Below, in pieces: positions 8,269 to 14,249 of a stretch of DNA of 19,004 nt. Under the pieces are notes generated by a model. That model was given only the letters and a program-made list of their open reading frames with translations, was not told the DNA's origin and searched no databases. Location: the NCBI GenBank assembly GCA_002495885.1, contig DAHG01000051.1, forward strand, positions 1-19,004, in the 5' to 3' direction. The DNA is from Methanocellaceae archaeon UBA148. Lineage in GTDB: Archaea; Halobacteriota; UBA148. The translations under genes were made by a program, and so were the position numbers. How positions within the stretch are numbered: position 1 is the stretch's first letter; each line of letters starts with the position of its first letter.

Positions 8269-8664
8269 ATGTTTCATCAAAAAACCAGGGGAATTGCTAG
8301 AGACACTCTTCATTTTCTACTTGAAGTCAGCAAGTCATCACATCCAAATGAGTTTGCAGGATTGTTGAGGGCTGAGGAAGGGGTGATTACTGATATAATT
8401 GTTCTTCCAGGTACTGTGGCCTCTTCATCCAGTGCGGTCATGCAATTACATATGATGCCCCTCTCACATTGCGTAGGGTCGGTACATAGTCACCCCTCTG
8501 CCGATATGCATCCATCTGAGGAGGATTTAATGATGTTCGGGCGCAACGGAGACTACCATATAATAGCGGCCTATCCTTACCATGAAAATAGTTGGACCTG
8601 TTACGATGCATCCGGCCGTGTCAGGAATTTGCCAGTGTTAGATGTCGAGTTTAAGGAGGACTGA
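8269..8664 (+). CDS. JAMM/MPN-motif metalloprotease-like protein
   Basis: A 131-residue single-domain Mov34/JAB protein. The zinc-protease JAMM motif is intact: Glu28 (NEFAGLL), His73-Ser-His75, then Ser83 and Asp86 in the exact H-x-H-x7-S-x2-D spacing. Archaeal stand-alone members include the structurally known Archaeoglobus JAMM protein. Characterised JAMM enzymes cut isopeptide bonds to ubiquitin-like proteins or process sulfur-carrier proteins. No ubiquitin-like or sulfur-carrier gene is present here, so the substrate is unknown. It starts five bases after the deoxyhypusine synthase stop and ends three bases before ribL, so it sits inside the operon. Confidence 0.9.
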   Translation: MFHQKTRGIARDTLHFLLEVSKSSHPNEFAGLLRAEEGVITDIIVLPGTVASSSSAVMQLHMMPLSHCVGSVHSHPSADMHPSEEDLMMFGRNGDYHIIAAYPYHENSWTCYDASGRVRNLPVLDVEFKED

Positions 8665-8667
8665 TGG

Positions 8668-9099
8668 ATGGTAAGAGTGCTTGCAACAGGAACTTTTGAG
8701 ATACTCCATCCGGGTCACCTGACCTATCTTAGGTGTGCTAAATCCTTGGGAGACGAATTAATTGTCATAGTCGCTCGAGATAAAATGATAAAGCATAAAC
8801 GAGAACCAACGATTCCAGAGCAACAGAGGCTTGAAATGATCCAATCGTTGAGCATCGTTGATAGGGCCCTCCTGGGTAGCGAGAGGGACATCTTTGAGCC
8901 GTTGTATGAGATCAAGCCAGATATTATCGCTCTTGGATATGACCAATGCTTTGATGCTGACGAGTTGTTGGAGCAGTTGCATAAAAGGGGCTTAGAAACA
9001 AAAGTGGTTCGCATAAAAGAGTTTCATCCGGGCAAGTTATGTCGTTGTAGTAACATCGTGGAACAAATCACCAAGAGTATGCGACAGGAGTCTCATTAA
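8668..9099 (+). CDS. ribL: FAD synthase, archaeal RibL type
   Basis: A cytidylyltransferase-fold nucleotidyltransferase, 143 residues, that makes FAD from FMN; the Methanocaldococcus enzyme is oxygen-sensitive. The nucleotide-binding motif GTFEILHPGHLTYL is at 8-21, with the HxGH histidines at 14 and 17. The archaeal C-terminal signature with two cysteines (CRCSNIV, Cys125 and Cys127) distinguishes it from glycerol-3-phosphate cytidylyltransferases. A strong AAGGAGG at 8653-8659, eight bases before the ATG and inside the end of the JAMM gene, fixes the start. It is the last gene of the aIF5A operon. Confidence 0.9.
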   Translation: MVRVLATGTFEILHPGHLTYLRCAKSLGDELIVIVARDKMIKHKREPTIPEQQRLEMIQSLSIVDRALLGSERDIFEPLYEIKPDIIALGYDQCFDADELLEQLHKRGLETKVVRIKEFHPGKLCRCSNIVEQITKSMRQESH

Positions 9100-9143
9100 T
9101 CGATAATTCATAGCCTCTTCTTCAACCTTATGCAGATTTTTCC

Positions 9144-9258
9144 ATAAAGAAAAAGGAAAAAGCATAAAGAAAGATTAAGACAAGAGTTGAGCTAGTTAGT
9201 TAAGTTAAGATAAGAAAGTGAAATAGAAAGTTGAGATCTTGGAAGGAAAGGATGATAC
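9144..9258 (+). other. C-poor, purine-rich leader region
   Basis: About 115 bases almost without C on the plus strand, rich in AAAGA, TTAAG and AGTTGAG words (AGTTGAG at 9185-9191 and 9229-9235). It lies between ribL and the small membrane protein, and is probably the untranslated leader of the latter. No stable hairpin was seen; function unknown. Confidence 0.4.
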
Positions 9259-9259
9259 T

Positions 9260-9598
9260 ATGGAATTGATGCTCTTCAAAATGTTACCTCCAACCCTCGT
9301 CTATCTTATTGCACCATTTGCTTTGATTCTTATTGGTTTGATATTGGAAAAGAAATTGGTAGGGAGAGTTGCCACATTCTCCAATGTTATGGCAGCTAAT
9401 GCGTATTTTTATTATTCGCCATCAATTCATCCACTTTTAGCCATATATCTTACCGTTGGATTTATTTTTATCATTATTGAACTTCTTCCAAGTGGATTCA
9501 GGGGACCATTATCCAGACCCTATTCTATTATCAGATATGCTTATTCCTCTCTTGTTGTAGGCGCTTTAATCTTATTTAGTGTTGAAGGTATGATATAA
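9260..9598 (+). CDS. Small hydrophobic membrane protein, unknown
   Basis: A 112-residue protein with three or four predicted membrane segments (about 10-30, 57-76 and 88-108, with a weaker one near 40-55). Short basic loops (EKKLVGR, SGFRGPLSRP) lie between segments. I do not recognise the family. The ATG follows GGAAGGAAAGGATGA, giving a plausible ribosome site; a TTG at 9239 is in frame but sits within that stretch. It stands alone between the aIF5A operon and the CitG-like gene, with 160 bases before it and 270 after, so it is probably its own unit. Hydrophobicity over the full length and the ribosome site are the reasons to believe it is real. Confidence 0.65.
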   Translation: MELMLFKMLPPTLVYLIAPFALILIGLILEKKLVGRVATFSNVMAANAYFYYSPSIHPLLAIYLTVGFIFIIIELLPSGFRGPLSRPYSIIRYAYSSLVVGALILFSVEGMI

Positions 9599-9868
9599 TC
9601 AAACGACGTCCAAATATGCCTATTAACGGGAAAACGATTAGAATGGGTTTTCTAAGGGCTACCTAAGAAAAACCTCTAAAGTAAGTAATTCAACTATGTC
9701 TGTTCTTAGTTAGCTAATCAATGAATAACCAAAGAGCCTTATCCAGTCCAATTCTTTTTTGATCGTCCCCCTATCCTTATTTTCGTACTATGCATCTGAC
9801 AACCTGTTGGCATCAGACTACGCAAGCTATTTGTGATTTGAAAGTGCTATTAAACATTGGACGTAAAT

Positions 9869-10705
9869 ATGAATCCTACTTATATCGCACGATGCGCGCA
9901 ACTTGCAATGCTTTTAGAAGTTTCTGCCACGCCAAAGCCTGGGAACGTAGACCGAAATCACGATTTTGATGATGTTAAGTATGAGCACTTCCTAGCATCC
10001 GCTGTAGGGGCAGGTCCGATATTTGAGAGAGCTGCGATAGCCAAAAAAGGCACCGGGTCTTTCATCAGAGAGTCGGTCGAGGAGAGTATTAAATGGCAGA
10101 GCGGAGGTAACACCCATTTTGGTGCATTCCTGCTTTTGCTTCCCTTGGTTATGGCTGCTGGAAACGATGGTGTCAAAAGCATAACCAAGGTAGTGCAAGA
10201 TACCTCTGTGGAAGATGCTGTCGAGTTCTACAAAGCATTTCGATGTGTCAAAGTCCGCGTAAGCTCTGTAAAAGAACTGAGCATAGATGATCCCAATTCT
10301 GTCAATGAGATTAAAAGAAGGGGCTTGACATTATATGATCTCATGAAACTCTCTGCCAAATATGATGCGATAGCTCATGAATGGGTCAGTGGTTTTCAGA
10401 GGACGTTTAGAGGCGCCTCTGTTCTAGAAGGAAAGTTGGGCCAGATGAGTACGAACAATGCGATCGTGTTCACATATCTGACATTGCTCTCGGAGCAGCC
10501 AGATACTTTGATCCAGAGCAAGTTCGGAGGGGAGAAGGCGATAAAGGTCTCTGATAAAGCATCTCGGCTGATAGGAAATTGGGACCTTGATGCAATACAT
10601 GATTTCGATGGGGAGTTGATCCGAGAAGGAATCAACCCCGGATCCACCGCTGATATGGTGATCGGATCTTTATTCATAGCTCTTCTAGGGGGAATGAAAC
10701 CGTGA
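9869..10705 (+). CDS. CitG/MdcB-like triphosphoribosyl-dephospho-CoA synthase family protein
   Basis: A 278-residue protein of the CitG/MdcB family. Recognisable motifs are ATPKPGNVDR (20-29), GAGPIFERAA (near 47-56) and GGNTHFG (79-85). In bacteria the family makes the prosthetic group of citrate lyase and malonate decarboxylase. Archaea have homologues but no such lyase is visible here, so another nucleotide-transfer role is likely. As I recall, homologues also occur in methanopterin-linked C1 gene islands. The ATG at 9869 is preferred over a TTG at 9857; neither has a clear Shine-Dalgarno. The stop overlaps the next start (GTGA), so the two genes are coupled. Confidence 0.85.
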   Translation: MNPTYIARCAQLAMLLEVSATPKPGNVDRNHDFDDVKYEHFLASAVGAGPIFERAAIAKKGTGSFIRESVEESIKWQSGGNTHFGAFLLLLPLVMAAGNDGVKSITKVVQDTSVEDAVEFYKAFRCVKVRVSSVKELSIDDPNSVNEIKRRGLTLYDLMKLSAKYDAIAHEWVSGFQRTFRGASVLEGKLGQMSTNNAIVFTYLTLLSEQPDTLIQSKFGGEKAIKVSDKASRLIGNWDLDAIHDFDGELIREGINPGSTADMVIGSLFIALLGGMKP

Positions 10706-11283
10706 TTATGGGGGAGTTTGGATTCCGGGGTATATCTGAGGTAATAGCCACCACGGTATCCGAATCAGGAGAGCCAAACGCTGCGCCCATCGGGATAATT
10801 TCTGACGGCAACCTTTCAGCCCGAGTATATACAAACACTCAAACGTATGCCAACATCAAGGCCACAAACAAAATGGTCGCAAACATAGTGGATGACCCAC
10901 TGCTGTTCGTGTTGTCTGCACTTACGAAACTCCCTCTTGATGAGATTTGCATGGGTGGGGAATATCCAGTGCTAAAGGCTGCAAATGCATGGGTTGTATT
11001 TGAGTGCAGTATAGAAGATAACCCACGGTGTGCCACTGTTATCCTACGACCTCTAAGAAAAAAGATCTTAAAAAGGTCCATACAGCCTGTAAATCGGGGT
11101 TTCAACGCCGTCATTGAGGCAACGATATATGCCACGCGATATCTTGCCATGAAAGACCCAAAGTATCTTCGGTGGATCAAACACTGTGAGAAGATCGTGA
11201 TAAAATGTGGTGGAGAGCGCGAAAAAGAGTCTATGCGCAAGTTAAAGGAGTTCTTTGGGGCGGATAGGAAGAATTGCGGTTAG
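10702..11283 (+). CDS. DUF447 family protein
   Basis: A 193-residue protein of the DUF447 family, which is expected to have a flavin-reductase-like split-barrel fold. The N-terminal VSESGEPNAAPIGI followed by ARVYTNTQTYANI, and later LPLDEICMGGEYPVLKAANAWVVFEC, are the recognisable parts. The biochemical role is unknown; distribution links it to methanopterin-using organisms. I chose the GTG at 10702, which overlaps the CitG-like stop and has GGGGGA (10689-10693) eight bases upstream. An ATG at 10708 is the alternative. The C-terminal half is basic (RPLRKKILKRS) and alpha-helical. Confidence 0.82.
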   Translation: MIMGEFGFRGISEVIATTVSESGEPNAAPIGIISDGNLSARVYTNTQTYANIKATNKMVANIVDDPLLFVLSALTKLPLDEICMGGEYPVLKAANAWVVFECSIEDNPRCATVILRPLRKKILKRSIQPVNRGFNAVIEATIYATRYLAMKDPKYLRWIKHCEKIVIKCGGEREKESMRKLKEFFGADRKNCG

Positions 11284-11301
11284 CGATATCATTTCGTATG
11301 G

Positions 11302-11320
11302 GTTTTATTTTTTAAAAAAA
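11302..11320 (+). terminator. T-rich stretch after the CitG-like/DUF447 pair
   Basis: GGTTTTATTTTTT about 20 bases after the DUF447 stop could end transcription in the archaeal manner. The following A-run overlaps the promoter of the HNH gene. Confidence 0.35.
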
Positions 11321-11321
11321 G

Positions 11322-11329
11322 TTTAAATA
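11322..11329 (+). promoter_or_regulatory. TATA box of the HNH gene
   Basis: TTTAAATA preceded by AAAAAAAG is an ideal archaeal TATA box with an A-rich BRE. Initiation 25-27 bases downstream falls near 11350, just before the AGGGGT ribosome site at 11352-11357. This supports the downstream ATG (11367) as the real start of the HNH gene. Confidence 0.6.
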
Positions 11330-11366
11330 GCTTTTAAAATAGATGCAAATCAGGGGTAAAATCATT

Positions 11367-11759
11367 ATGCCAAAGAGTTCTTTTGATCTGGGAATAAAAC
11401 CCATTAAAATAAAACCCCTAAAGTTGGGTTTTGGAAAAGCATCTTCAAGAGAACCTTTACCTGCTGAGATTAAGAGATCTGTCAAAGAATGTGCAAAGAA
11501 TACCTGTGAATACAGAGGATGTGGTCATAAAAGTAATCTTCAATTTCATCATAAGAACATGAAGAATAGCGATAATCGTTTATCAAATATAGAATTACTG
11601 TGCCCAAATCATCATGCTAAAAGGCATGATCAAAAAAGAAGGAAGGTTGTGTCTGAGAACATCTTTACTGGTGAAAAGAAAACTAGACTTGTCAAAAAAA
11701 CAAAGAAAACGACCAAGAAAAAACTACTAAACGAAAATCTTCAAAACCTTTTGGGATAG
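11367..11759 (+). CDS. HNH endonuclease family protein
   Basis: A small basic HNH nuclease of 130 residues. Zinc ligands are Cys47-x4-Cys52 and Cys79-x2-His82. The catalytic core is HH at 61-62, the central Asn at 74 (LSNIELLC), and the His pair 82-83 with His87. The N-terminus is Lys/Pro-rich, and residues 88-130 form a lysine-rich tail suited to DNA binding. An ATG at 11343 would add eight residues, but lies too close to the TATA box; AGGGGT nine bases before 11367 favours this start. It is a stand-alone gene and marks the left edge of the AT-rich accessory island. No intron or IS context was seen, so homing, defence or phage origin cannot be separated. Confidence 0.85.
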   Translation: MPKSSFDLGIKPIKIKPLKLGFGKASSREPLPAEIKRSVKECAKNTCEYRGCGHKSNLQFHHKNMKNSDNRLSNIELLCPNHHAKRHDQKRRKVVSENIFTGEKKTRLVKKTKKTTKKKLLNENLQNLLG

Positions 11760-11916
11760 AGTCAATAGAGATGCCTAAATTCAAATTTTGAAATGCAACT
11801 CTAACGTGTGAGATATAACCCTAGTTTAACAAATTAAACAAAACTTGATTAAATTTGATGAATTAAACATTAATTTATAACAAACACTTTGGATATGATT
11901 ACTAAATTAGTCGGTA

Positions 11917-11937
11917 AAGCGAGTACTTATCTCGCTT
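11917..11937. terminator. 7-bp perfect hairpin between HNH and nuclease genes
   Basis: AAGCGAG and CTCGCTT form a perfect stem around a 7-base loop. It lies between two converging genes, about 160 bases after the HNH stop, and could act as a bidirectional termination or processing stem. The rest of 11760-11996 is AT-rich spacer. Confidence 0.35.
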
Positions 11938-11955
11938 AATAGTTGTCCATTTCAA

Positions 11956-11970
11956 TTAAATCGGACTTTG
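11956..11970. repeat. Left 15-bp imperfect inverted repeat flanking the broken nuclease gene
   Basis: TTAAATCGGACTTTG matches the reverse complement of 13390-13404 at 14 of 15 positions, with the last nine bases exact. The pair brackets only the interrupted nuclease gene, like the ends of a small mobile unit, but no transposase or target duplication was recognised. Confidence 0.4.
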
Positions 11971-11996
11971 GGATGGCGGGGAAGCAAAGCTTTCCA

Positions 11997-12461
11997 TTAA
12001 TATTTCAGATTGTCGCCGTAGTTTTCGTTCATTAAGTTAGGGGACAGTAGTGTTTCTTTAACCCATAATAAAATTTCAAAGAATTTATGGAGCGCTTTTT
12101 CGTCTGAGAGCGCGCGAATTGGTAGTCTTAATCCTGTATATCCGTCTACTTTATCAAGATTAATAATAGCACCTTTCACAGATTTCATACGCTCTAATAT
12201 ATCGCGTCTTTTTTCTATTTTGTTAAATGGTGGAGGGCTCTTATCTTGCTGATGAGGAGCATTCCATCCAATATTACCATCCCCATTTATGTTAAAGGGA
12301 TAAAACATTCCGTTGTCAGAAGAAAAATGAAGGAAAAATCCCCCTCTTTTACTGACTGCCCATGAAACTTCAATATGATTTTGTCCAGCCCAATCAAGAA
12401 TAGATTTTGCTACCCGTACTTCTTCGTCTCCGAAATTTTCTTTTAATTTTTTAGAAAACAA
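11997..12461 (-). CDS. C-terminal domain of the interrupted nuclease
   Basis: 154 codons in the same frame as the nuclease domain, beginning one codon after its TGA. SILDWAGQNHIEVSW, PPFNKIEKRRDILERM and LRLPIRALSDEKALHKFFEIL follow the pattern of a domain that I recall fused behind PDDEXK nucleases. In such fusions a 'WA...W' strand pair is followed by 'PPF...R..L' and 'P.I.L..L.....L..FL'. The role of this domain is not known to me. The only possible nearby start is a TTG without a ribosome site, so separate expression is doubtful. Confidence 0.5.
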   Translation of the reverse strand: MFSKKLKENFGDEEVRVAKSILDWAGQNHIEVSWAVSKRGGFFLHFSSDNGMFYPFNINGDGNIGWNAPHQQDKSPPPFNKIEKRRDILERMKSVKGAIINLDKVDGYTGLRLPIRALSDEKALHKFFEILLWVKETLLSPNLMNENYGDNLKY

Positions 12462-12464
12462 TTT

Positions 12465-13151
12465 TCAATTCCAAAGTTCTTTTTTAGAAACAGAAGTTCC
12501 AACCTCTTTTTTGACTTCTGAACCATAAATTTTAGGTATCACTATTTCATAAGACTCATATTTATAATAGTCAAATTCAACAGCATAAATATCAAACTCG
12601 CTATTTTGATTTAAATAAATAATCAAATCTTTCAATTGCTGATGTAGTTTGTCCATTAGAACAACAAATTTAAAATTTCCTTTTTTTAAATTTAAAGAGA
12701 TACTTTCTATTATAACATCTGCTTCTTCTTCCTCTAAACCGAAGAATTCTTCTATTCTTTGATTCAAATTGATATTAAGTTTTTTATTAAGAAAAGAATT
12801 AATCTGACTAATAAAATCTTCAAAGTTGTAATTTTTCCATAATGAGGCTCCGTAATCTAAAACTTGCGCAACCACTAATCGCTTATCTGGATTTTTGTAT
12901 AATTTTGTTTCAACTAAATAAATGCTCCCTTCCCTGTCAATACCTAATGCGTCTACAGGACCACTATTTGTTGGAAACTCTCTGCATAAAACTAAAAGTT
13001 GAATATTTTCTTTAATGTCGTATAACGGTATGCTTTCAGGATTTTCGTAAATAAACTTTTGTAAGTAATCTTCTTTTTCAAAATCAGATTTCTCTATCTT
13101 TTTTGCGTTTTTCCATTTTTTGTGATTATGATTGCCATAATAATTTACCAT
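12465..13151 (-). CDS. PD-(D/E)XK nuclease domain (N-terminal part of interrupted gene)
   Basis: 228 residues up to the TGA. The nuclease core is visible as Glu39 in ENPESIP, Asp67 in GPVDALGID, and Glu81-Thr-Lys83 in YLVETK. QVLDY at 96-100 follows as a QxxxY motif, as in Mrr, NucS and RecB-like nucleases. The remainder is helical with an acidic EEEEAD stretch at about 136-141. Such proteins bind and cut DNA and often belong to restriction or other defence loci; the target here is unknown. All catalytic residues lie before the stop, so the fragment could still be active. Codon use is strongly AT-rich. The start is an ATG with only a weak GGAA site upstream. Confidence 0.75.
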   Translation of the reverse strand: MVNYYGNHNHKKWKNAKKIEKSDFEKEDYLQKFIYENPESIPLYDIKENIQLLVLCREFPTNSGPVDALGIDREGSIYLVETKLYKNPDKRLVVAQVLDYGASLWKNYNFEDFISQINSFLNKKLNINLNQRIEEFFGLEEEEADVIIESISLNLKKGNFKFVVLMDKLHQQLKDLIIYLNQNSEFDIYAVEFDYYKYESYEIVIPKIYGSEVKKEVGTSVSKKELWN

Positions 13152-13187
13152 AATGACTATTGGGTTCCTTTTTACTATTTACTTTCT

Positions 13188-13199
13188 GTTATTTAAAAA
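13188..13199 (-). promoter_or_regulatory. TATA box candidate for the nuclease gene
   Basis: On the minus strand this reads as a T-run followed by TTTAAAT, about 40 bases before the ATG. It would place initiation near 13168 with a leader of under 20 bases. Confidence 0.4.
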
Positions 13200-13244
13200 G
13201 ACTCAGTTTTAAACAGCCCCATCTTTTTTTATTGGGAAAAATTT

Positions 13245-13272
13245 GGATAAATCAAAGCGTAATCGTTTATCC
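13245..13272. repeat. 7-bp inverted repeat in the intergenic island
   Basis: GGATAAA and TTTATCC form a perfect stem around 14 bases. It lies in the 460-base gap between the nuclease and the toxin-antitoxin pair. A 70-codon hydrophobic ORF crosses the gap but has no ribosome site and no recognisable similarity. Confidence 0.35.
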
Positions 13273-13389
13273 TATGTTAGACAGAATTTTCAGTAGAAAA
13301 TTTGGTTTTCTTTTTTGTGGTTGGATATACGAAGTTTTTTCCTTTTTATTTAGGCGAAAATCTGCTATTTAAAGGTGGGGTCGGGGTAT

Positions 13390-13404
13390 CAAAGTCCGCT
13401 TTAA
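13390..13404. repeat. Right 15-bp imperfect inverted repeat flanking the nuclease gene
   Basis: CAAAGTCCGCTTTAA is the partner of 11956-11970 (14 of 15 positions in reverse complement). The two ends would define a unit of about 1.45 kb containing only the interrupted nuclease gene and its promoter. Confidence 0.4.
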
Positions 13405-13439
13405 CTTTACATTTTTTGCCTTCAGCATCGTTGCACTAA

Positions 13440-13560
13440 AAATCAATACCTACCGAGAGTTTAACAGTGATTTAACCGTTCCGCTCACCTGTGGCTCGCT
13501 CCACTCAAATCGGCTTCACCGACTTCGTTAAATCGCATACGTTGATTTGGGCGCGGACGG
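13440..13560. repeat. Structured attC-like block left of the toxin-antitoxin pair
   Basis: A GC-richer stretch with nested inverted repeats: AAATCAA (13440-13446) with TTGATTT (13542-13548); GATTTAAC (13469-13476) with GTTAAATC (13527-13534); CCGTTCCGC (13476-13484) with GCGGACGG (13553-13560) apart from one bulged T; and a TCGG/CCGA mini-hairpin. ATTTAAC and GTTAAAT exactly match the RYYYAAC and GTTRRRY ends of integron attC sites, about 50 bases apart. The inner arms pair poorly, so the attC assignment is tentative. Confidence 0.3.
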
Positions 13561-13576
13561 GAGAAAATTATTTATG

Positions 13577-13600
13577 CTATAGTGAACTATTGTTAGCTAT
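13577..13600. promoter_or_regulatory. Candidate operator of the toxin-antitoxin operon
   Basis: ATAGT-GA-ACTAT (13579-13590) is a near-palindrome followed by a further TAGCTAT half-site, just upstream of the antitoxin start and downstream of an AT-rich TTATTTATG box. RHH antitoxins commonly repress their own operons at such sites. Confidence 0.3.
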
Positions 13601-13611
13601 GGTGTGGTGTC

Positions 13612-13830
13612 ATGACAACTTCAATTCAAATAAGTGAGGAACTGCAAAAAGAACTTATTAAAATGAAATTTTTTGACAAAGAAACCTATGAGGAAGTAAT
13701 TTGGGGTTTGCTGGAAGATTCCCAAGAGCTAAGCGAACAGACAAAAATGGAGATAGAACAGGCTAGAGCCGAGATTAAGGCAGGCAAGTCCAGTACATTG
13801 GGAGAAGTCAAAAAAGAGCTGGGATTATGA
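13612..13830 (+). CDS. Antitoxin of a RelBE-type module
   Basis: A 72-residue protein. The N-terminal TTSIQISEELQKELIKMK resembles the ribbon-helix-helix strand and first helix of archaeal antitoxins, and the C-terminal ELSEQTKMEIEQARAEIKAG is a charged helix that would bind and neutralise the toxin. The ending STLGEVKKELGL is common in such antitoxins. The ATG follows GGTGTGGTG. The stop overlaps the toxin start by four bases (ATGA), the usual antitoxin-first order, which keeps the antitoxin in excess. It probably also represses the operon with the toxin. Confidence 0.82.
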   Translation: MTTSIQISEELQKELIKMKFFDKETYEEVIWGLLEDSQELSEQTKMEIEQARAEIKAGKSSTLGEVKKELGL

Positions 13831-14081
13831 TTTATGGTATCATTTTCTCAGACAAGGCGCTTAAGCAGCTCCAAAAAATGGAAAGAAATGCTCAAGAGAG
13901 AATAATTGCGGCTCTGGAAAGGATCAGGATAAGGTCTGAAAAATACGTGACTAAACTCGTTGGAGATCCAGGGTACAAGTTGCGTGTGGGAAATTATAGG
14001 ATCATAATGGATATCGATAATAAAGAACTTCAAATTCTGGTTTTAAAAGTGGGACACAGGAAGAATATATATGACGAATAG
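13827..14081 (+). CDS. RelE/ParE-family toxin
   Basis: An 84-residue toxin of the RelE/ParE fold. The segment YKLRVGNYRIIMDIDNKELQILVLKVGHRKNIYDE contains the conserved RVGxYR strand and the VGHRKxIY ending characteristic of the RelE group, whose members cut mRNA on the ribosome. The basic helix with KQLQKMERNAQERI is also typical. It is complete and shows no inactivating change, so the module may be functional. It is coupled to the antitoxin by a four-base overlap and lies between two structured repeat blocks, consistent with a mobile or cassette-borne stability module. Confidence 0.88.
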   Translation: MIYGIIFSDKALKQLQKMERNAQERIIAALERIRIRSEKYVTKLVGDPGYKLRVGNYRIIMDIDNKELQILVLKVGHRKNIYDE

Positions 14082-14110
14082 GCGCCCATATCAAAACTCA
14101 GACTTCTGGT

Positions 14111-14218
14111 GCTAACGCACTCGGATAACACGCGGACATTCCACCGTCTCCCTTTGTGGGCACTCCGCCCTATCGGGACATTGCCGTCAGCAACGTCGCA
14201 TATCGCGAAACGTTATAT
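14111..14218. repeat. Structured attC-like block right of the toxin-antitoxin pair
   Basis: A GC-rich non-coding block starting 30 bases after the toxin stop. Outer arms are ATAAC (14125-14129) with GTTAT (14212-14216), or alternatively TAACG with CGTTA. Next come CGCG (14131-14134) with CGCG (14204-14207), spaced by one base on one side and four on the other. Inside are three mini-hairpins: CCAC/GTGG, CCC/GGG, and TTGC/GCAA. The size, AAC...GTT ends and asymmetric spacers recall integron attC sites, though the R-box consensus is only partly met. A structured RNA is an alternative. Confidence 0.35.
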
Positions 14219-14249
14219 GATACACACTGAACGTCACCCTAAACCAATA

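Larger units (their letters stand above)
11997..13151 (-). pseudogene. PD-(D/E)XK nuclease gene interrupted by one in-frame TGA
   Basis: The reading frame from 13151 to 11997 is continuous except for a single TGA at 12465-12467. Upstream lies a nuclease domain, downstream a second conserved domain, and the join reads KKELWN-stop-KLFSKKL. In proteins of this kind as I recall them, the two domains form one chain of roughly 350-400 residues, with a W-x-x-x-x-F linker at this point. The downstream part has no ATG or GTG near its beginning and no ribosome site. The likeliest reading is a recent nonsense mutation; stop-codon readthrough, a truncated but working nuclease, or a sequencing error remain possible. 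Confidence 0.6.

Noticed and set aside
12465..12467. Selenocysteine codon
   Set aside because: The stop falls in a linker with no expected redox residue and no SECIS-like element was recognised; listed only as a remote alternative.
13160..13372. 70-codon hydrophobic ORF in the nuclease/toxin-antitoxin gap
   Set aside because: No ribosome site, overlap with the nuclease promoter, and AT-rich composition that gives Phe/Leu by chance.
13440..14218. CRISPR array
   Set aside because: The repeats here are inverted and irregular, with no evenly spaced direct repeats and no cas gene in the window.
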